Assembly (NCBI GenBank): GCA_013152415.1
Contig: JAADGI010000014.1
Span: 68,489 to 104,495 of the forward strand
DNA from: Gammaproteobacteria bacterium
GTDB taxonomy: Bacteria > Pseudomonadota > Gammaproteobacteria > HyVt-429
Length of the DNA stretch: 36,007 nt
Reading direction: 5' to 3'
The notes beneath the pieces are model-generated. The model ran no database searches and was not told the DNA's origin. It saw only the letters and a list, made by a program, of their open reading frames with translations. Positions within the stretch are counted from its first letter, which is position 1. Each line of letters begins with the position of its first letter. The position numbers were made by a program, and so were the translations under genes. Positions 17,085 through 26,910 of this stretch are shown in pieces.

Positions 17085-18278
17085 CTAAAAACCCCGCTCC
17101 AAATCTGCCTTGATATCTTCAATGTCTTCCAGACCCACCGAGACGCGCACCAAGCCATCGCTGATGCCGGCCTCAACCCGGGCCTCTTCGGTCCAGCGGC
17201 CATGGGTGGTGGTGGCCGGGTGGGTGATGGTGGTCTTGGTATCACCCAGGTTGGCGGTAATGGAAAGTAACTCGGTGGCATCAATGAGTTTCCAGGCCGC
17301 CGCCTTACCTGCCTTCAACTCAAAGGACACGATACCCCCAGCGGCTTGTTGCTGTTGTGATGCCAACTCATGCTGTGGGTGAGAGGCCAGCCCAGGGTAA
17401 AACACCCGTGCCACAGCAGCCTGGTCTTCCAACCAGGTGGCAAGCTCCAATGCTGCAGCGCAATGGGCCTGCATGCGCAACTGCAAGGTCTCAAGACCCT
17501 TTAAAAATACCCAGGCATTAAATGGACTCATGGTCGGCCCAGCGCTGCGCAAGAAACCAAACACCCCCTCGCCCACCAGGGCTTCACTGCCGACCACCGC
17601 GCCCCCCATGCAACGCCCTTGACCGTCCAGATACTTGGTCGCTGAATGCACTACCACGTCGGCACCCAGGGCCAAAGGGAGTTGCAAGGCCGGAGTACAA
17701 AAACAATTATCCACCACCAATAGCGCATCATTTTGGTGGGCAAGGTCGGCCAATTGGCGTATGTCTGACACCTCCATCAATGGATTGGATGGCGTCTCGA
17801 CAAACAACATGCGGGTCTCGGGACGCATGGCCTGTTGCCATGCATTGATATCCTCTGGTGCCACCAGGTCGAAACTCAAGCCAAACCGGCTGAGTATGTT
17901 CTGAAATAATAAAGTGGTAGAGCCAAACAGGGCCCGCGACGCGACAACGTGATCGCCTGCCTTGAGCAGGCCCATGCAGGTGGCAAGTATGGCGGACATG
18001 CCCGAGGCCGTGGCGACACAGCGTTCACCCTGTTCCAGGGTTGCCAAACGTTCTTCAAAATTGCGTACTGTGGGGTTGGTGAAACGGGAATAGATATTCC
18101 CCGGTTCTTCACCGGAGAAACGTGCCGCAGCATGGGCAGCACTGTCAAACACATAGCTGGAGGTCGCAAAGATGGGTTCGGAATGTTCCCCCTCATTGCT
18201 GCGCTGTTGACCGGCGCGTACCGCCCGGGTTTGTAATCCGTAGGCCCCCCAATCTTTTATATTTTTTTTGTTTGACAA
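17085..18278 (-). CDS. metZ: O-succinylhomoserine sulfhydrylase
   Basis: PLP enzyme that makes homocysteine directly from O-succinylhomoserine and sulfide. The 397-residue protein is of the Cys/Met metabolism PLP family; the Schiff-base lysine is Lys215 in HSATKYLDGQG. SRFTNPTVRNFEERLATLEG-like and ETPSNPLMEV segments bind PLP and substrate. The start appears to be TTG at 18278, 12 bases after purF, giving SNKKNIKDWGAYGLQTRAVR. Position right after purF is the conserved metZ location in Pseudomonas and relatives, which favours this name over metB or metC. Confidence 0.93.
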   Translation of the reverse strand: MSNKKNIKDWGAYGLQTRAVRAGQQRSNEGEHSEPIFATSSYVFDSAAHAAARFSGEEPGNIYSRFTNPTVRNFEERLATLEQGERCVATASGMSAILATCMGLLKAGDHVVASRALFGSTTLLFQNILSRFGLSFDLVAPEDINAWQQAMRPETRMLFVETPSNPLMEVSDIRQLADLAHQNDALLVVDNCFCTPALQLPLALGADVVVHSATKYLDGQGRCMGGAVVGSEALVGEGVFGFLRSAGPTMSPFNAWVFLKGLETLQLRMQAHCAAALELATWLEDQAAVARVFYPGLASHPQHELASQQQQAAGGIVSFELKAGKAAAWKLIDATELLSITANLGDTKTTITHPATTTHGRWTEEARVEAGISDGLVRVSVGLEDIEDIKADLERGF

Positions 18279-18290
18279 AATATTAATAGC

Positions 18291-19805
18291 TCAGGTCTGG
18301 TTATTTAATTCCGCGAAATCAAGCTCACTGACTGCACGCTCACTCTTGGCCTGATCGTTACGCAGACCTTCGATATGATCCAGATAGTCCTGGTTGATGT
18401 CACCGGTTACATAGACGCCATTGAAACAGGATGTGTCAAAATCAGTAATTGCCGGATTACCCTCGTGGGCGGCCTCCACCAGATCATCTAAGTCTTGATA
18501 AATCAACCGGTCTGCGCCTATTTCTTCGCAGATTTCTTCATCACTGCGGTTGTGGGCAATCAGCTCATTCACTGTCGGCATATCGATGCCATAGACATTC
18601 GGATACTTCACCGGTGGTGCCGCCGAGGCAAAAAACACCTGCCTGGCCCCTGCCTCCCGTGCCATCTGAATGATCTGCTTAGATGTGGTGCCACGGACGA
18701 TAGAATCGTCCACCAATAATACTGTTTTGTCACGAAATTCCAAATCAATGGCATTGAGCTTCTGGCGTACAGACTTTTTACGCTCCGCCTGCCCTGGCAT
18801 GATAAAGGTGCGACCGATATAACGATTCTTGATAAAGCCCTCTCGATAGGTCAAATCCAAAGCATAGGCCAACTGTAGTGCGGCGGTACGGCTGGTATCG
18901 GGAATAGGAATGACCACATCGATATCCCGAAAGTCCGGCCACTCACGTTTGAGCTTGCGCGCCAACTTTTCTCCCATGCGCATACGCGTCTTGTGCACCA
19001 CAATCTGGTCGATGATGGAATCGGGTCTTGCCATATAGACAAACTCGAAGATGCAGGGTGAGTGGCGCGAATGTTCCGCGCACTGCTGGCGATAGACTGT
19101 CCCCTCAATGTCGATAAAAATGGCTTCACCGGGCTGGATATCCCCTACCACCTCAAAGCCCAACACGTCCAGGGCGACACTCTCGGATGCAATCATATAC
19201 TCAACGCCACTGGGTGTTTCACGCCGCCCATAGAGGATGGGGCGAATGCCATTGGGATCCCGGAATGCCACCAGACCTGCACCCACCACCATGGCCACCA
19301 CGGCATAGGCCCCACGACAGCGAAGATGCAGGGCCGCCACTGCACTAAAAATATCGAAAGGGGTGGGACTTAAGCCTGCTACCGCATGCAGTTCGTGGGC
19401 AAAGACATTGAGCAATATCTCGGAATCGGATTCGGTATTGACGTGGCGCTGGTCATCCCGAAACAGCTCTTCCTTAATTTCCTTGGCATTGGTCAGGTTG
19501 CCATTATGGGCCAGGCTGATACCAAACGGCGAGTTTACGTAGAACGGCTGCGCCTCGGCAGGAGAATCACAACCGGCAGTAGGATAGCGACAATGGCCTA
19601 TGCCCATATTACCCTTGAGCTCAACCATGTGACTGGTGCGAAATACATCCCGCACCAAGCCATTATTTTTTCTCAGGTAGACCCGATTGCCATCGCTGGT
19701 GATGATACCGGCGGCATCCTGTCCACGGTGCTGGACAACGGTCAGACCGTCGTAGATCGCCTGATTAACAGGCTGCTTGGCAAGAATGCCGACAATGCCA
19801 CACAC
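18291..19805 (-). CDS. purF: Amidophosphoribosyltransferase
   Basis: First enzyme of purine synthesis: PRPP plus glutamine to phosphoribosylamine. The 504-residue protein starts at GTG 19805 and reads CGIVGI right after the initiator, so removal of Met exposes the nucleophile Cys2 of the Ntn glutaminase domain. [10 protein letters not shown] and GHCRYPTAG are the glutaminase signatures. The C-terminal phosphoribosyltransferase half has the PRPP loop [14 protein letters not shown]. Length matches E. coli PurF (505), and the four cysteines of the Bacillus iron-sulfur form are not evident. It lies 32 bases after cvpA, the conserved cvpA-purF pair. Confidence 0.97.
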   Translation of the reverse strand: MCGIVGILAKQPVNQAIYDGLTVVQHRGQDAAGIITSDGNRVYLRKNNGLVRDVFRTSHMVELKGNMGIGHCRYPTAGCDSPAEAQPFYVNSPFGISLAHNGNLTNAKEIKEELFRDDQRHVNTESDSEILLNVFAHELHAVAGLSPTPFDIFSAVAALHLRCRGAYAVVAMVVGAGLVAFRDPNGIRPILYGRRETPSGVEYMIASESVALDVLGFEVVGDIQPGEAIFIDIEGTVYRQQCAEHSRHSPCIFEFVYMARPDSIIDQIVVHKTRMRMGEKLARKLKREWPDFRDIDVVIPIPDTSRTAALQLAYALDLTYREGFIKNRYIGRTFIMPGQAERKKSVRQKLNAIDLEFRDKTVLLVDDSIVRGTTSKQIIQMAREAGARQVFFASAAPPVKYPNVYGIDMPTVNELIAHNRSDEEICEEIGADRLIYQDLDDLVEAAHEGNPAITDFDTSCFNGVYVTGDINQDYLDHIEGLRNDQAKSERAVSELDFAELNNQT

Positions 19806-19837
19806 AAGATATTTATCCCACTGGTTAAAAACGTAGT

Positions 19838-20329
19838 CTAGCGGGAGGCAATGCCACGTTCAATGTCTACGGGGACCCGATCGGCTAAAAACTGCCCCAT
19901 AGGTTGAAATTGTGCCACCAGAGTGGATTCCTGCCATAGGGCCTCCTTGGTCAGGGCCATAGTACCGGCCACATAAGTCAGTGCAGCCACAATCAAGCCA
20001 CCGCGCAAAACACCAAAACCCAGGCCCAATACCCGGTCCAAAGTACCCAGGCCTGCGGCGTCGACCAGCTTGTGAATCAAATAACTGACTATAGTGGCCA
20101 ACACCAGAGCAACGACAAAGATCAAAGCGGCGGCGGCCAATATTTGCACCCTGGGAATATCGATAAAACCCAACACCTGGGGGCCAAGCTCGTCCTTGTA
20201 AGTCCAAGCCAGGAATGCTGCCAATGCCCACGAGGTGACAGACAGCACCTCACGCACAAACCCCCGGAACACACCGATGAGCGCAGAGATCACCACCAAC
20301 ACACTAATGATAATGTCGAGTTCGTTCAC
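19838..20329 (-). CDS. cvpA: CvpA family inner-membrane protein
   Basis: Small integral membrane protein of the CvpA/colicin V production family, linked in enterobacteria to colicin V secretion and envelope stress tolerance; the exact activity is not known. The 163-residue protein has about four membrane helices (near 5-25, 28-47, 63-90 and 100-125) and the signature [16 protein letters not shown]. The start is GTG at 20329. It precedes purF, as in most gammaproteobacteria, and follows the SPOR gene by 65 bases. Confidence 0.93.
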   Translation of the reverse strand: MNELDIIISVLVVISALIGVFRGFVREVLSVTSWALAAFLAWTYKDELGPQVLGFIDIPRVQILAAAALIFVVALVLATIVSYLIHKLVDAAGLGTLDRVLGLGFGVLRGGLIVAALTYVAGTMALTKEALWQESTLVAQFQPMGQFLADRVPVDIERGIASR

Positions 20330-20394
20330 AAATTAGACTCAAGAATACCGCTTCGATCTGCTGCCAACATGGCATTGAAAACTCCATTTAGGTC

Positions 20395-20964
20395 CTAGGG
20401 CGTTGCGACGATAAGTCCTTCCTGTCCGGTTTCCTTGAGGATCTGCCGACGCACCAAAACAGCCTTGTCACGTTTTTTAAACGGTCCCACCCACACTCGC
20501 GTCGCAGTACCTTTGGCAGACTTAATGGTGCCCGTTTTGGGTGCGAAACCTTTAGCCTTCAAGGCCGTCACAATACGTTTGGCATTGTCCTTTTGTGAAA
20601 AGGTGCCGATACGCACCAACCAATTGCCACCGGTAGCCACGGAGGGGGGGGTAACAATGGGCTTGGGTTTTTTGGCCACGGCGATAGTTTTTGGCCGAAC
20701 TATCTCCACTGGCTCAGGGATGGGTGCGGATTTTTGTGTTGACGGCGGGGCCGCCTGCCCTTGTGCCGGGGTAATCTTTGACACAAAGACCTTGCCCTTA
20801 TCACCACCAAATCCACTTGGCGCAACACTATTTTTGGGGTCGGGTGGGTTATGGCGTAAAATCATGGGCAAAAAAACGACAGCAAAAAGGACGAGGATAA
20901 CCGCACCCACAACACGATGTTTGGGGTCAAACTCCGTACTGGTATGGCTATTCGGTTTCGTCAT
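20395..20964 (-). CDS. dedD: SPOR-domain membrane protein (DedD-like)
   Basis: Bitopic inner-membrane protein with a periplasmic SPOR domain that binds denuded septal peptidoglycan, as DedD does in cell division. The 189-residue protein has a short cytoplasmic tail, one membrane helix (about 17-35, VVGAVILVLFAVVFLPMIL), a proline/lysine-rich linker, and a C-terminal SPOR domain (about 108-187, starting NWLVRIGTFSQKDNAKRIV). It overlaps folC by an ATGA junction and is placed where dedD is found in other gammaproteobacteria, which supports the name. Confidence 0.88.
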   Translation of the reverse strand: MTKPNSHTSTEFDPKHRVVGAVILVLFAVVFLPMILRHNPPDPKNSVAPSGFGGDKGKVFVSKITPAQGQAAPPSTQKSAPIPEPVEIVRPKTIAVAKKPKPIVTPPSVATGGNWLVRIGTFSQKDNAKRIVTALKAKGFAPKTGTIKSAKGTATRVWVGPFKKRDKAVLVRRQILKETGQEGLIVATP

Positions 20965-22241
20965 ACGACGTTTTGCTTTGAAGATATTTTCACCGCCGAC
21001 ATTATAGCACCGACGGTATAAAAAGAACCGAACACCACAATCCGGTCATGATCGCAGGCATCGGCCGTAGCTGCGGCGTAAGCGGCCAACACATCATCGT
21101 ATACCATGATCCGGACCTCAGGCTGTACTTGGAGTTTTGCCGCCAATGCCTGGCCACTGGCACCCCGAGCTACATCCAGACTGGCCAGGTACCAAACATC
21201 AAAGTTGCTGACCAGTTGTGCAAAAATATCATGGTGGGCCTTGTCTTCGAGCATAGCGCACACCGCCAAGCTACGCCCCTGGACTGGCTGGTGCTTGAGA
21301 CTGGCGCTCAGGGCACAGGCAGCCTCAGGATTGTGTGCCACATCCAGTACCCGTAGCGGTCGACCCGGCAAGGTCTGAAAACGACCGGGGGGTGAGGCCA
21401 CCAAAAGCCCCTCACGGACCTGGGCCTGATTGACCGGAAAACGCTCTCGTATACAGTGTAAGGCCATGAGCACCCCAGCGGCGTTGCCCATCTGTTCCTT
21501 GCCACGCAGGGCGGGAAACGGCAGTCCATAACGATGGACATCTTCGGCCCACCATGACCAAGCCTGATCCTCACAACGGTACCCAAATTCGGTGTTGATC
21601 CCATACCAGTGAGCGCCAACGTGACGAGCATGTTGGGTCACCGAATCGGGGGGCTGGGGATCATGACAAATAGCCGGTCTGTGGGGACGAAAAATACCGG
21701 CCTTTTCGTAGCCAATACTTTCGCGATCAGAACCCAACCAGTCAGTATGATCAATGGCCACGGAAGTCAGTAACGCGACATCCGCATCAACCAGGTTCAC
21801 GGCATCGAGGCGTCCGCCGAGGCCCACCTCCAGAATGACCACATCCAGGTTTGCCTTGACGAAAATATCAAGGGCCACCAAAGTACCAAACTCAAAGTAG
21901 GTCAGCGCAGTATTACCGCGTGCAGCCTCGACGCATTCAAATGCCTGACACAAACGAATATCATCCATATCACGGCGATTGATACGTATGCGTTCGTTGT
22001 AGTCGATGAAGTGGGGGGAGGTATAGGCCCCTACTGTGTAGCTGGCGGCGTCGAGGATGGCCTCGAGCATGGCCACGCAGGAACCTTTACCGTTGGTACC
22101 GGCCACGGTGATGACGGCAAAGGGGATGGGTTGGGGAATAAGACGGTCAAAGACCTGGGCCACACGATCAAGCCCAAGATCGACGCTGCGACTATGCAAG
22201 GTCTGGATATAAGATTCCCAATCGGATAGGGAACGGGACAT
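20961..22241 (-). CDS. folC: Bifunctional dihydrofolate/folylpolyglutamate synthase
   Basis: Adds glutamate to dihydropteroate and then to folates. The 426-residue protein is a Mur-ligase-type enzyme: the ATP loop VAGTNGKGSCVAML begins near residue 46, the dihydropteroate-linked segment YTSPHFIDYNERIRIN lies near 73-88, and VGLGGRLDAVN and IDHTDWLG follow. The C-terminal domain has the DVAHNPEA motif. Start ATG at 22241. It follows accD by 34 bases and overlaps the SPOR gene. The accD-folC pairing is conserved across gammaproteobacteria. Confidence 0.96.
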   Translation of the reverse strand: MSRSLSDWESYIQTLHSRSVDLGLDRVAQVFDRLIPQPIPFAVITVAGTNGKGSCVAMLEAILDAASYTVGAYTSPHFIDYNERIRINRRDMDDIRLCQAFECVEAARGNTALTYFEFGTLVALDIFVKANLDVVILEVGLGGRLDAVNLVDADVALLTSVAIDHTDWLGSDRESIGYEKAGIFRPHRPAICHDPQPPDSVTQHARHVGAHWYGINTEFGYRCEDQAWSWWAEDVHRYGLPFPALRGKEQMGNAAGVLMALHCIRERFPVNQAQVREGLLVASPPGRFQTLPGRPLRVLDVAHNPEAACALSASLKHQPVQGRSLAVCAMLEDKAHHDIFAQLVSNFDVWYLASLDVARGASGQALAAKLQVQPEVRIMVYDDVLAAYAAATADACDHDRIVVFGSFYTVGAIMSAVKISSKQNVV

Positions 22242-22275
22242 GATCAGACTAACGCAATAGACGGACTGTGGTGTA

Positions 22276-23127
22276 CTAACCCCTTAGTATGGACAAAGCA
22301 GAGTGAAGTTTGTCGCGCAAATCACGCCGGTCCACAATCATATCAATGGCGCCGTGCTCAAGCAGGAACTCGGAGCGTTGAAAACCTTCCGGTAAGGTCT
22401 CACGCACAGTTTGTTCGATCACCCTGGGACCTGCAAAGCCAATCAGTGCCTTGGGTTCCGCCACATTAAGATCACCCAACATGGCCAGGCTGGCGGAGAC
22501 ACCCCCCATGGTCGGATCAGTTAACACAGAAATATAGGGCACACCCAACCGACCCAGTTTACGCAGTGCTGCGCTGGTCTTGGCCATCTGCATGAGGGAG
22601 ACTAGAGCTTCCTGCATGCGTGCACCACCACTGGCAGAAAAACAGATCAGCGGCTTGCGGTGGCGTACACTGGCATTCACCGCCTGGACGAAACGTTCCC
22701 CCACCACAGCACCCATGGATCCCCCCATGAACTTAAACTCAAAGGCGGCAGCCACCACCGGCATACCCTTGAGTTCACCCTGAATCACCACCAGGGCATC
22801 GCTCTCTCCGGTGGCCTTCTGAGCTGCGGACAGTCGGTCTTTGTATTTTTTGGAGTCCCGGAATTTGAATTCGTCTATCGGTTTAATCTGGGCGCCCAAC
22901 TCCTCCTGGGACTCTTTGTCCAGAAATTGCTCCAACCGCTGCCGTGCACTAATACGCAGATGGTGATTACATTTTGGGCAAACAGACTGGTTGCGCTCCA
23001 ACTCAGCGCCATAAAGTACCGCACTACAAGCCGGACACTTGCTCCATAAACCCTCGGGTACGCCCTTCCTCCCAAAATTGGTGTCTGTTTTGATTTTGGG
23101 GGGAAGTAGTTTTTCGAACCAGCTCAT
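22276..23127 (-). CDS. accD: Acetyl-CoA carboxylase carboxyltransferase subunit beta
   Basis: Beta subunit of the carboxyltransferase that makes malonyl-CoA for fatty acid synthesis. The 283-residue protein starts with the conserved [10 protein letters not shown] and has the zinc ribbon Cys31, Cys34, Cys50 and Cys53. The crotonase-like carboxyltransferase core follows, with [33 protein letters not shown] and [14 protein letters not shown]. It overlaps the trpA stop by an ATGA junction. The alpha partner accA is not in this window. Confidence 0.97.
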   Translation of the reverse strand: MSWFEKLLPPKIKTDTNFGRKGVPEGLWSKCPACSAVLYGAELERNQSVCPKCNHHLRISARQRLEQFLDKESQEELGAQIKPIDEFKFRDSKKYKDRLSAAQKATGESDALVVIQGELKGMPVVAAAFEFKFMGGSMGAVVGERFVQAVNASVRHRKPLICFSASGGARMQEALVSLMQMAKTSAALRKLGRLGVPYISVLTDPTMGGVSASLAMLGDLNVAEPKALIGFAGPRVIEQTVRETLPEGFQRSEFLLEHGAIDMIVDRRDLRDKLHSALSILRG

Positions 23128-23957
23128 ACTGTTGTCACCGCTTGATCTGTTGTGATGTCATCCAAGGCGTGTCTCAATTCCTTCAGAAACCCGGAAACTT
23201 CAAGGTTAATTTGACCTGGGTTATCCACCAGGGCGGCTATACGTTTGACAATGGCACTACCGACAATAACCGCATCGGCAAACTGTGCCACCTGGGCCGC
23301 CGATTTTGCATCAGAAATACCAAAACCCACACCCACAGGCAAGGATGTAACACGGCGTATTGTCGCCACCTTAGCAGCGGCCTCCTGAGTATCCAAGTGA
23401 GCAGCACCGGTAACACCCCGCAGGGATACGTAATAGACAAAGCCACCACTGGCAGCGCAGACCTTTTGTATGCGCTCATCACCACTGGTGGGGGCGAGAA
23501 GAAACACCGGGTCGACCTGTTGGGCCTTTAACAGGGTAATATAACCTCCAGCCTCCTCAGGGGGCAGATCAACAATAATCGCCCCATCGACCCCGGCGGT
23601 GGCGGCATCCTGGGCAAATGCCCCATAGCCCTTGATCTCCACCGGATTGAGGTAGCCCATCAGTACCACCGGGGTGGTGTCATCATCCACACGGAAGGCC
23701 TGTACCATTTTTATAACCTGATTCAGGCTGATGTGGTGCTTCAGGGCCCGTTCACACGCGTGTTGAATGACGGGACCTTCCGCCATGGGGTCAGAAAACG
23801 GCACCCCCAGTTCAATAATATCGGCACCGGCCTCAACCATGGCGTGCATCAAGGGCACGGTGACCGCCGGCTCGGGGTCTCCGGCTGTAATATAGGGAAT
23901 CAAGGCAGTACGCCCGGCCCGTTGCAGTCGTTCAAAACAGGGTCCAATACGTGACAT
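23124..23957 (-). CDS. trpA: Tryptophan synthase alpha chain
   Basis: Cleaves indole-3-glycerol phosphate to indole and glyceraldehyde 3-phosphate; indole passes to TrpB. The 277-residue TIM barrel has the catalytic Glu49 (DIIELGVPF) and the phosphate-binding VGFGISDAK segment near residue 209. The second catalytic residue, Asp60 in the model enzyme, is Glu60 here ([10 protein letters not shown]; codon GAA). Its start overlaps the trpB stop by one base (TGATG), so coupling with TrpB is tight. The [13 protein letters not shown] start is standard. Confidence 0.96.
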   Translation of the reverse strand: MSRIGPCFERLQRAGRTALIPYITAGDPEPAVTVPLMHAMVEAGADIIELGVPFSDPMAEGPVIQHACERALKHHISLNQVIKMVQAFRVDDDTTPVVLMGYLNPVEIKGYGAFAQDAATAGVDGAIIVDLPPEEAGGYITLLKAQQVDPVFLLAPTSGDERIQKVCAASGGFVYYVSLRGVTGAAHLDTQEAAAKVATIRRVTSLPVGVGFGISDAKSAAQVAQFADAVIVGSAIVKRIAALVDNPGQINLEVSGFLKELRHALDDITTDQAVTTV

Positions 23958-25156
23958 CAGAATGTGATCCCTTCGGTGGCTGCTACAGTATGGACATCTT
24001 TGTCGCCACGACCCGATAAATTGACAACGATGGCGGCCTCCGGCCCCAGCTCTCTGGCGAGCTTATCCGCATAGGCAATGGCATGACTGGATTCTAAGGC
24101 CGGCATGATCCCTTCGATACGACTCAAGCCATGAAACGCGGCCATGGCCTCAGCATCGGACACGGCGACGTATCGAGCACGGCCACTATCCTTCAACCAG
24201 GCATGCTCGGGACCCACGCCGGGGTAATCCAAACCCGCAGAAATACTATGGGTCTCGATAATTTGACCATCATCATCTTCAACCAAATAGGTACGATTGC
24301 CGTGCAATACTCCAGGGCGACCCGCGCACAGGGGGGCCGCATGGCGGCCACTGTCCAGACCCTCTCCAGCCGCCTCCACACCAACCAAGGCCACACCGGC
24401 ATCATCGATAAAAGGATGGAACAGACCAATGGCATTGGACCCTCCGCCCACGCAGGCCACCAGGGCATCCGGCAGACCACCGACCTGGGTGCTGAATTGT
24501 TCTTTCGTCTCACGGCCAATGACGGCCTGAAAGTCTCTTACCATAGCCGGATAGGGGTGGGGTCCGGCCACCGTGCCGATGATGTAAAAGGTATCATCCA
24601 CATGGGTGACCCAATCCCGCATGGCCTCATTGAGGGCATCCTTCAAAGTGCGTGAACCAGAGCTCACGGGCTCAACCCTGGCACCAAGTAATTTCATGCG
24701 ATACACATTGATGGCCTGTCGCTGCATATCCTCAACACCCATATAGACCACGCACTCAAGCCCCAGTCTCGCCGCCACCGTGGCCGTGGCCACACCGTGT
24801 TGACCCGCACCGGTCTCGGCAATCACACGGCTCTTACCCAGGCGTTTGGCGAGCAGGGCCTGTCCCACAGTATTGTTAATTTTATGGGCGCCGGTGTGAT
24901 TGAGATCCTCACGCTTTAAATAGATACGTGCCCCACCGATATGTTCACTATAGCGTTGAGCCAGATACAGGGGTGTGGGTCGACCCACATACTGGCGCAG
25001 GTCTTCGTCCAGCTCCGCCAAGAATGCGGGGTCTTTGATATACCGCTCGTAAGCTTGGCGCAACTGGGCCAGGGGTTCCATCAACGTCTCAGCGACAAAG
25101 ATCCCGCCGTAGTCTCCAAAGTGTCCCCGCTCATCGGGAAGGGCATAGGCTGCCAT
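23957..25156 (-). CDS. trpB: Tryptophan synthase beta chain
   Basis: PLP enzyme that condenses indole and serine to tryptophan. I placed the start at ATG 25156 (399 residues); an in-frame TTG at 25165 overlaps the trpF stop but has a ribosome site (GAGG) only one base away, whereas the ATG is ten bases from it. The Schiff-base lysine is Lys92 in [14 protein letters not shown], followed by [13 protein letters not shown], the glycine-rich GGGSNAIG phosphate site and the C-terminal SGRGDKDV. This is the TrpB1 type that works with TrpA. trpFBA lie in order with overlapping ends; trpE, trpD and trpC are elsewhere. Confidence 0.97.
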   Translation of the reverse strand: MAAYALPDERGHFGDYGGIFVAETLMEPLAQLRQAYERYIKDPAFLAELDEDLRQYVGRPTPLYLAQRYSEHIGGARIYLKREDLNHTGAHKINNTVGQALLAKRLGKSRVIAETGAGQHGVATATVAARLGLECVVYMGVEDMQRQAINVYRMKLLGARVEPVSSGSRTLKDALNEAMRDWVTHVDDTFYIIGTVAGPHPYPAMVRDFQAVIGRETKEQFSTQVGGLPDALVACVGGGSNAIGLFHPFIDDAGVALVGVEAAGEGLDSGRHAAPLCAGRPGVLHGNRTYLVEDDDGQIIETHSISAGLDYPGVGPEHAWLKDSGRARYVAVSDAEAMAAFHGLSRIEGIMPALESSHAIAYADKLARELGPEAAIVVNLSGRGDKDVHTVAATEGITF

Positions 25157-25161
25157 GCTTC

Positions 25162-25785
25162 TCAAACCTCTTTCATGTTCACTGCCTTAATAAAGGCGTT
25201 AATTCTATCCCTGTCTTTTATTCCCGGCTGGCTTTCTACCCCGCTGCTCACGTCCACTGCATAGGGCTGCACCTGGCGGATGGCCGTAGCCACATTACTG
25301 GGCGTCAGCCCCCCAGCCAACACAACAGGCTTTTTTAGGTCACCCGGAATACGCTGCCAGGCAAATTCCCGGCCACTGCCCCCAGCAAGGCCTGGTGTAT
25401 AGCTGTCTAACAGCAGGCCTGCGGCACTGCCATAACGCTTAGCTTCGGCATGCAAATCAACGCCATCACGCATGGGGATGGCCTTGATATATGGCCGACC
25501 AAAACTGGTGCACTGCTGCGGATCCTCGGCCCCGTGAAACTGCAACAAATCGATAGGCGTTTGCTTCAACACCTCATTTACCAAACTGGCGACGGCATCA
25601 ACGAACAAAGCTACCACCGTCACAAAGGGGGGTAAACCAGAAACAATATCGACCGCCTGGTCCATCTGCACATGGCGTGGGCTTTTTTCAAAAAAGACCA
25701 AGCCTATGGCATCCGCCCCCGCATACACAGCAGCAGCGGCATCCTCGGGTCGGGTTATACCGCAGATTTTAATTCGTGTACGCAC
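25162..25785 (-). CDS. trpF: Phosphoribosylanthranilate isomerase
   Basis: Catalyses the Amadori rearrangement of phosphoribosylanthranilate in tryptophan synthesis. The 207-residue TIM barrel has the catalytic cysteine in [12 protein letters not shown] (Cys8) and the acid in [15 protein letters not shown]. The C-terminal phosphate loop [11 protein letters not shown] and VDVSSGVE are standard. The start is GTG at 25785, supported by AGAGGGG four to five bases upstream. It follows truA by a 312-base repeat-rich spacer and opens the trpFBA-accD-folC run. Confidence 0.96.
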   Translation of the reverse strand: MRTRIKICGITRPEDAAAAVYAGADAIGLVFFEKSPRHVQMDQAVDIVSGLPPFVTVVALFVDAVASLVNEVLKQTPIDLLQFHGAEDPQQCTSFGRPYIKAIPMRDGVDLHAEAKRYGSAAGLLLDSYTPGLAGGSGREFAWQRIPGDLKKPVVLAGGLTPSNVATAIRQVQPYAVDVSSGVESQPGIKDRDRINAFIKAVNMKEV

Positions 25786-25931
25786 TCAACCCCTCTAAAT
25801 TACTTGCCTCACCAATAACTTCTGGCTCTTCAATATATTGCCGGCGTCAAGCTGAATGGGTTCTCGCAAAAACGCCAAGCCCGCAAAGGAAAAAGGTCCG
25901 GTTAACCTCAGTAACATAATGACTTGTAACA

Positions 25932-25963
25932 TAGGTTGGCGCTGAGGCACGAAGCCCAACCTA
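25932..25963. repeat. GTAGGTTGGGC-type palindromic element
   Basis: TAGGTTGG (25932-25939) and CCAACCTA (25956-25963) form a perfect 8-bp stem around GCGCTGAGGCACGAAG-like loop sequence. Palindromes with this GTAGGTTGGGC / GCCCAACCTAC core are scattered as short intergenic repeats in many proteobacteria. Confidence 0.65.
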
Positions 25964-25986
25964 CGTTTTAGCGGCTGTGTAAGTTT

Positions 25987-25999
25987 CATCCGTAGGATG
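25987..25999. repeat. CATCCGTAGGATG palindrome
   Basis: A perfect 5-bp inverted repeat with a three-base centre. The GTAGGATGG core is like another class of scattered palindromic repeats. It lies 23 bases from the previous palindrome, so it may be part of the same compound element. Confidence 0.45.
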
Positions 26000-26021
26000 G
26001 ATCGCCTTAAATAAACCCAAA

Positions 26022-26054
26022 CATTCTTTGCGTGCTTGGCGCCTTTGCGAGAGT
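26022..26054. repeat. Dispersed CTTTGCG-type repeat, copy downstream of truA
   Basis: The segment CTTTGCGTGCTTGGCGCC followed by TTTGCGAGAGT is another copy of the family at 13955, 17035 and 33362. It runs directly into the 45-bp repeat. Confidence 0.65.
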
Positions 26055-26094
26055 ATCCTCCTTCAAATCATACACTTGGCCGTTTACCTGCGTC
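26050..26094. repeat. 45-bp dispersed repeat, copy 2
   Basis: Matches 3775-3819 at 39 of 45 positions without gaps. It ends three bases before the truA stop codon at 26098. Confidence 0.75.
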
Positions 26095-26097
26095 CAC

Positions 26098-26883
26098 TCA
26101 CCAAGGCCCACAATGAGTGCTCTGTTGTGGCAAGCCATATTGGGATGGATACACCACTGACATCAGATAAAGCCCATCGGGTGGTGCAGTCACGCCACCG
26201 AGCTGCCGCTGCCGGGTTTGCAAAATCTCATCCGCCCACACGGGTTCACGCTCACCGGCACCAATGGTCATCAACACCCCCGCGATATTACGCACCATGT
26301 GTTGCAAAAAGGCATTGGCATCCACCTCGATACACAGCAAGTCACCACGCCGTCTGACCTCAAGTCGCCGTAGCTCTCGTACCGGCGACTTGGCCTGACA
26401 ACCCTTGGCGCGATAGGCACTGAAGTCATGGGTGCCCAACAAACACCTGGCCGCCTCTTGCATGCGGCCCTCATCCAGAGGTCGATACTCCCATGTAACC
26501 CGACGGCTTAAATAGGTTGGGCGCGTAGGCCGGTTCAATATGATGTAGCGATAACGTCTCTCGGTGGCACAAAATCGTGCATGAAAATCATCCACCACCG
26601 GTTGCACCCATAGAAAGGCCACATCATCCGGTAGATTGCTGGTGACACCGCGACGCCAACCAAATTCACCGCGATCAAGATCGCTCACAAAGTGAATCAC
26701 CTGAGCACAGGCATGCACCCCGGTATCGGTTCGACCCGCAGTAACAACACGGATGGCTTGATCGGCGACTTCCGACAGCGCCCGCTCAACACAATCTTGT
26801 ACCGTACGCACCCCAATCTGGGATTGCCAGCCACAAAAGTGGGAACCGTCATATTCTACACCGGCAGCGAATTTCATGCGCAC
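26098..26883 (-). CDS. truA: tRNA pseudouridine synthase A
   Basis: Makes pseudouridine at positions 38-40 of the tRNA anticodon arm. The frame of 261 residues has the catalytic aspartate in TAGRTDTGVHA (Asp53 by this start), the YDGSHFCGWQ substrate segment near 11-20, and the C-terminal FLQHMVRNIAGVLMTIG. Two starts are close: GTG at 26883 and ATG at 26877; the second gives MKFAAGVEYDG, nearer the family start. It lies downstream of fimV, as in Pseudomonas. Its 3' end abuts a repeat-rich spacer. Confidence 0.96.
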   Translation of the reverse strand: MRMKFAAGVEYDGSHFCGWQSQIGVRTVQDCVERALSEVADQAIRVVTAGRTDTGVHACAQVIHFVSDLDRGEFGWRRGVTSNLPDDVAFLWVQPVVDDFHARFCATERRYRYIILNRPTRPTYLSRRVTWEYRPLDEGRMQEAARCLLGTHDFSAYRAKGCQAKSPVRELRRLEVRRRGDLLCIEVDANAFLQHMVRNIAGVLMTIGAGEREPVWADEILQTRQRQLGGVTAPPDGLYLMSVVYPSQYGLPQQSTHCGPW

Positions 26884-26910
26884 CCGCCCAATCAGGCGAT
26901 AATAATCAGG

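Larger units (their letters stand above)
25786..26097. other. truA-trpF spacer filled with repeats
   Basis: This 312-base spacer has no believable gene. From high to low coordinates it holds the second copy of the 45-bp repeat (26050-26094), a CTTTGCG-type repeat (26022-26054), a CATCC-GTA-GGATG palindrome (25987-25999) and a TAGGTTGG/CCAACCTA palindrome (25932-25963). A short minus-strand frame (25795-25989) runs across these repeats and is not likely to be a gene. Confidence 0.65.

Noticed and set aside
25795-25989. 64-codon minus-strand frame downstream of truA
   Set aside because: It runs across two palindromic repeats, so its translation reflects repeat sequence rather than a gene.
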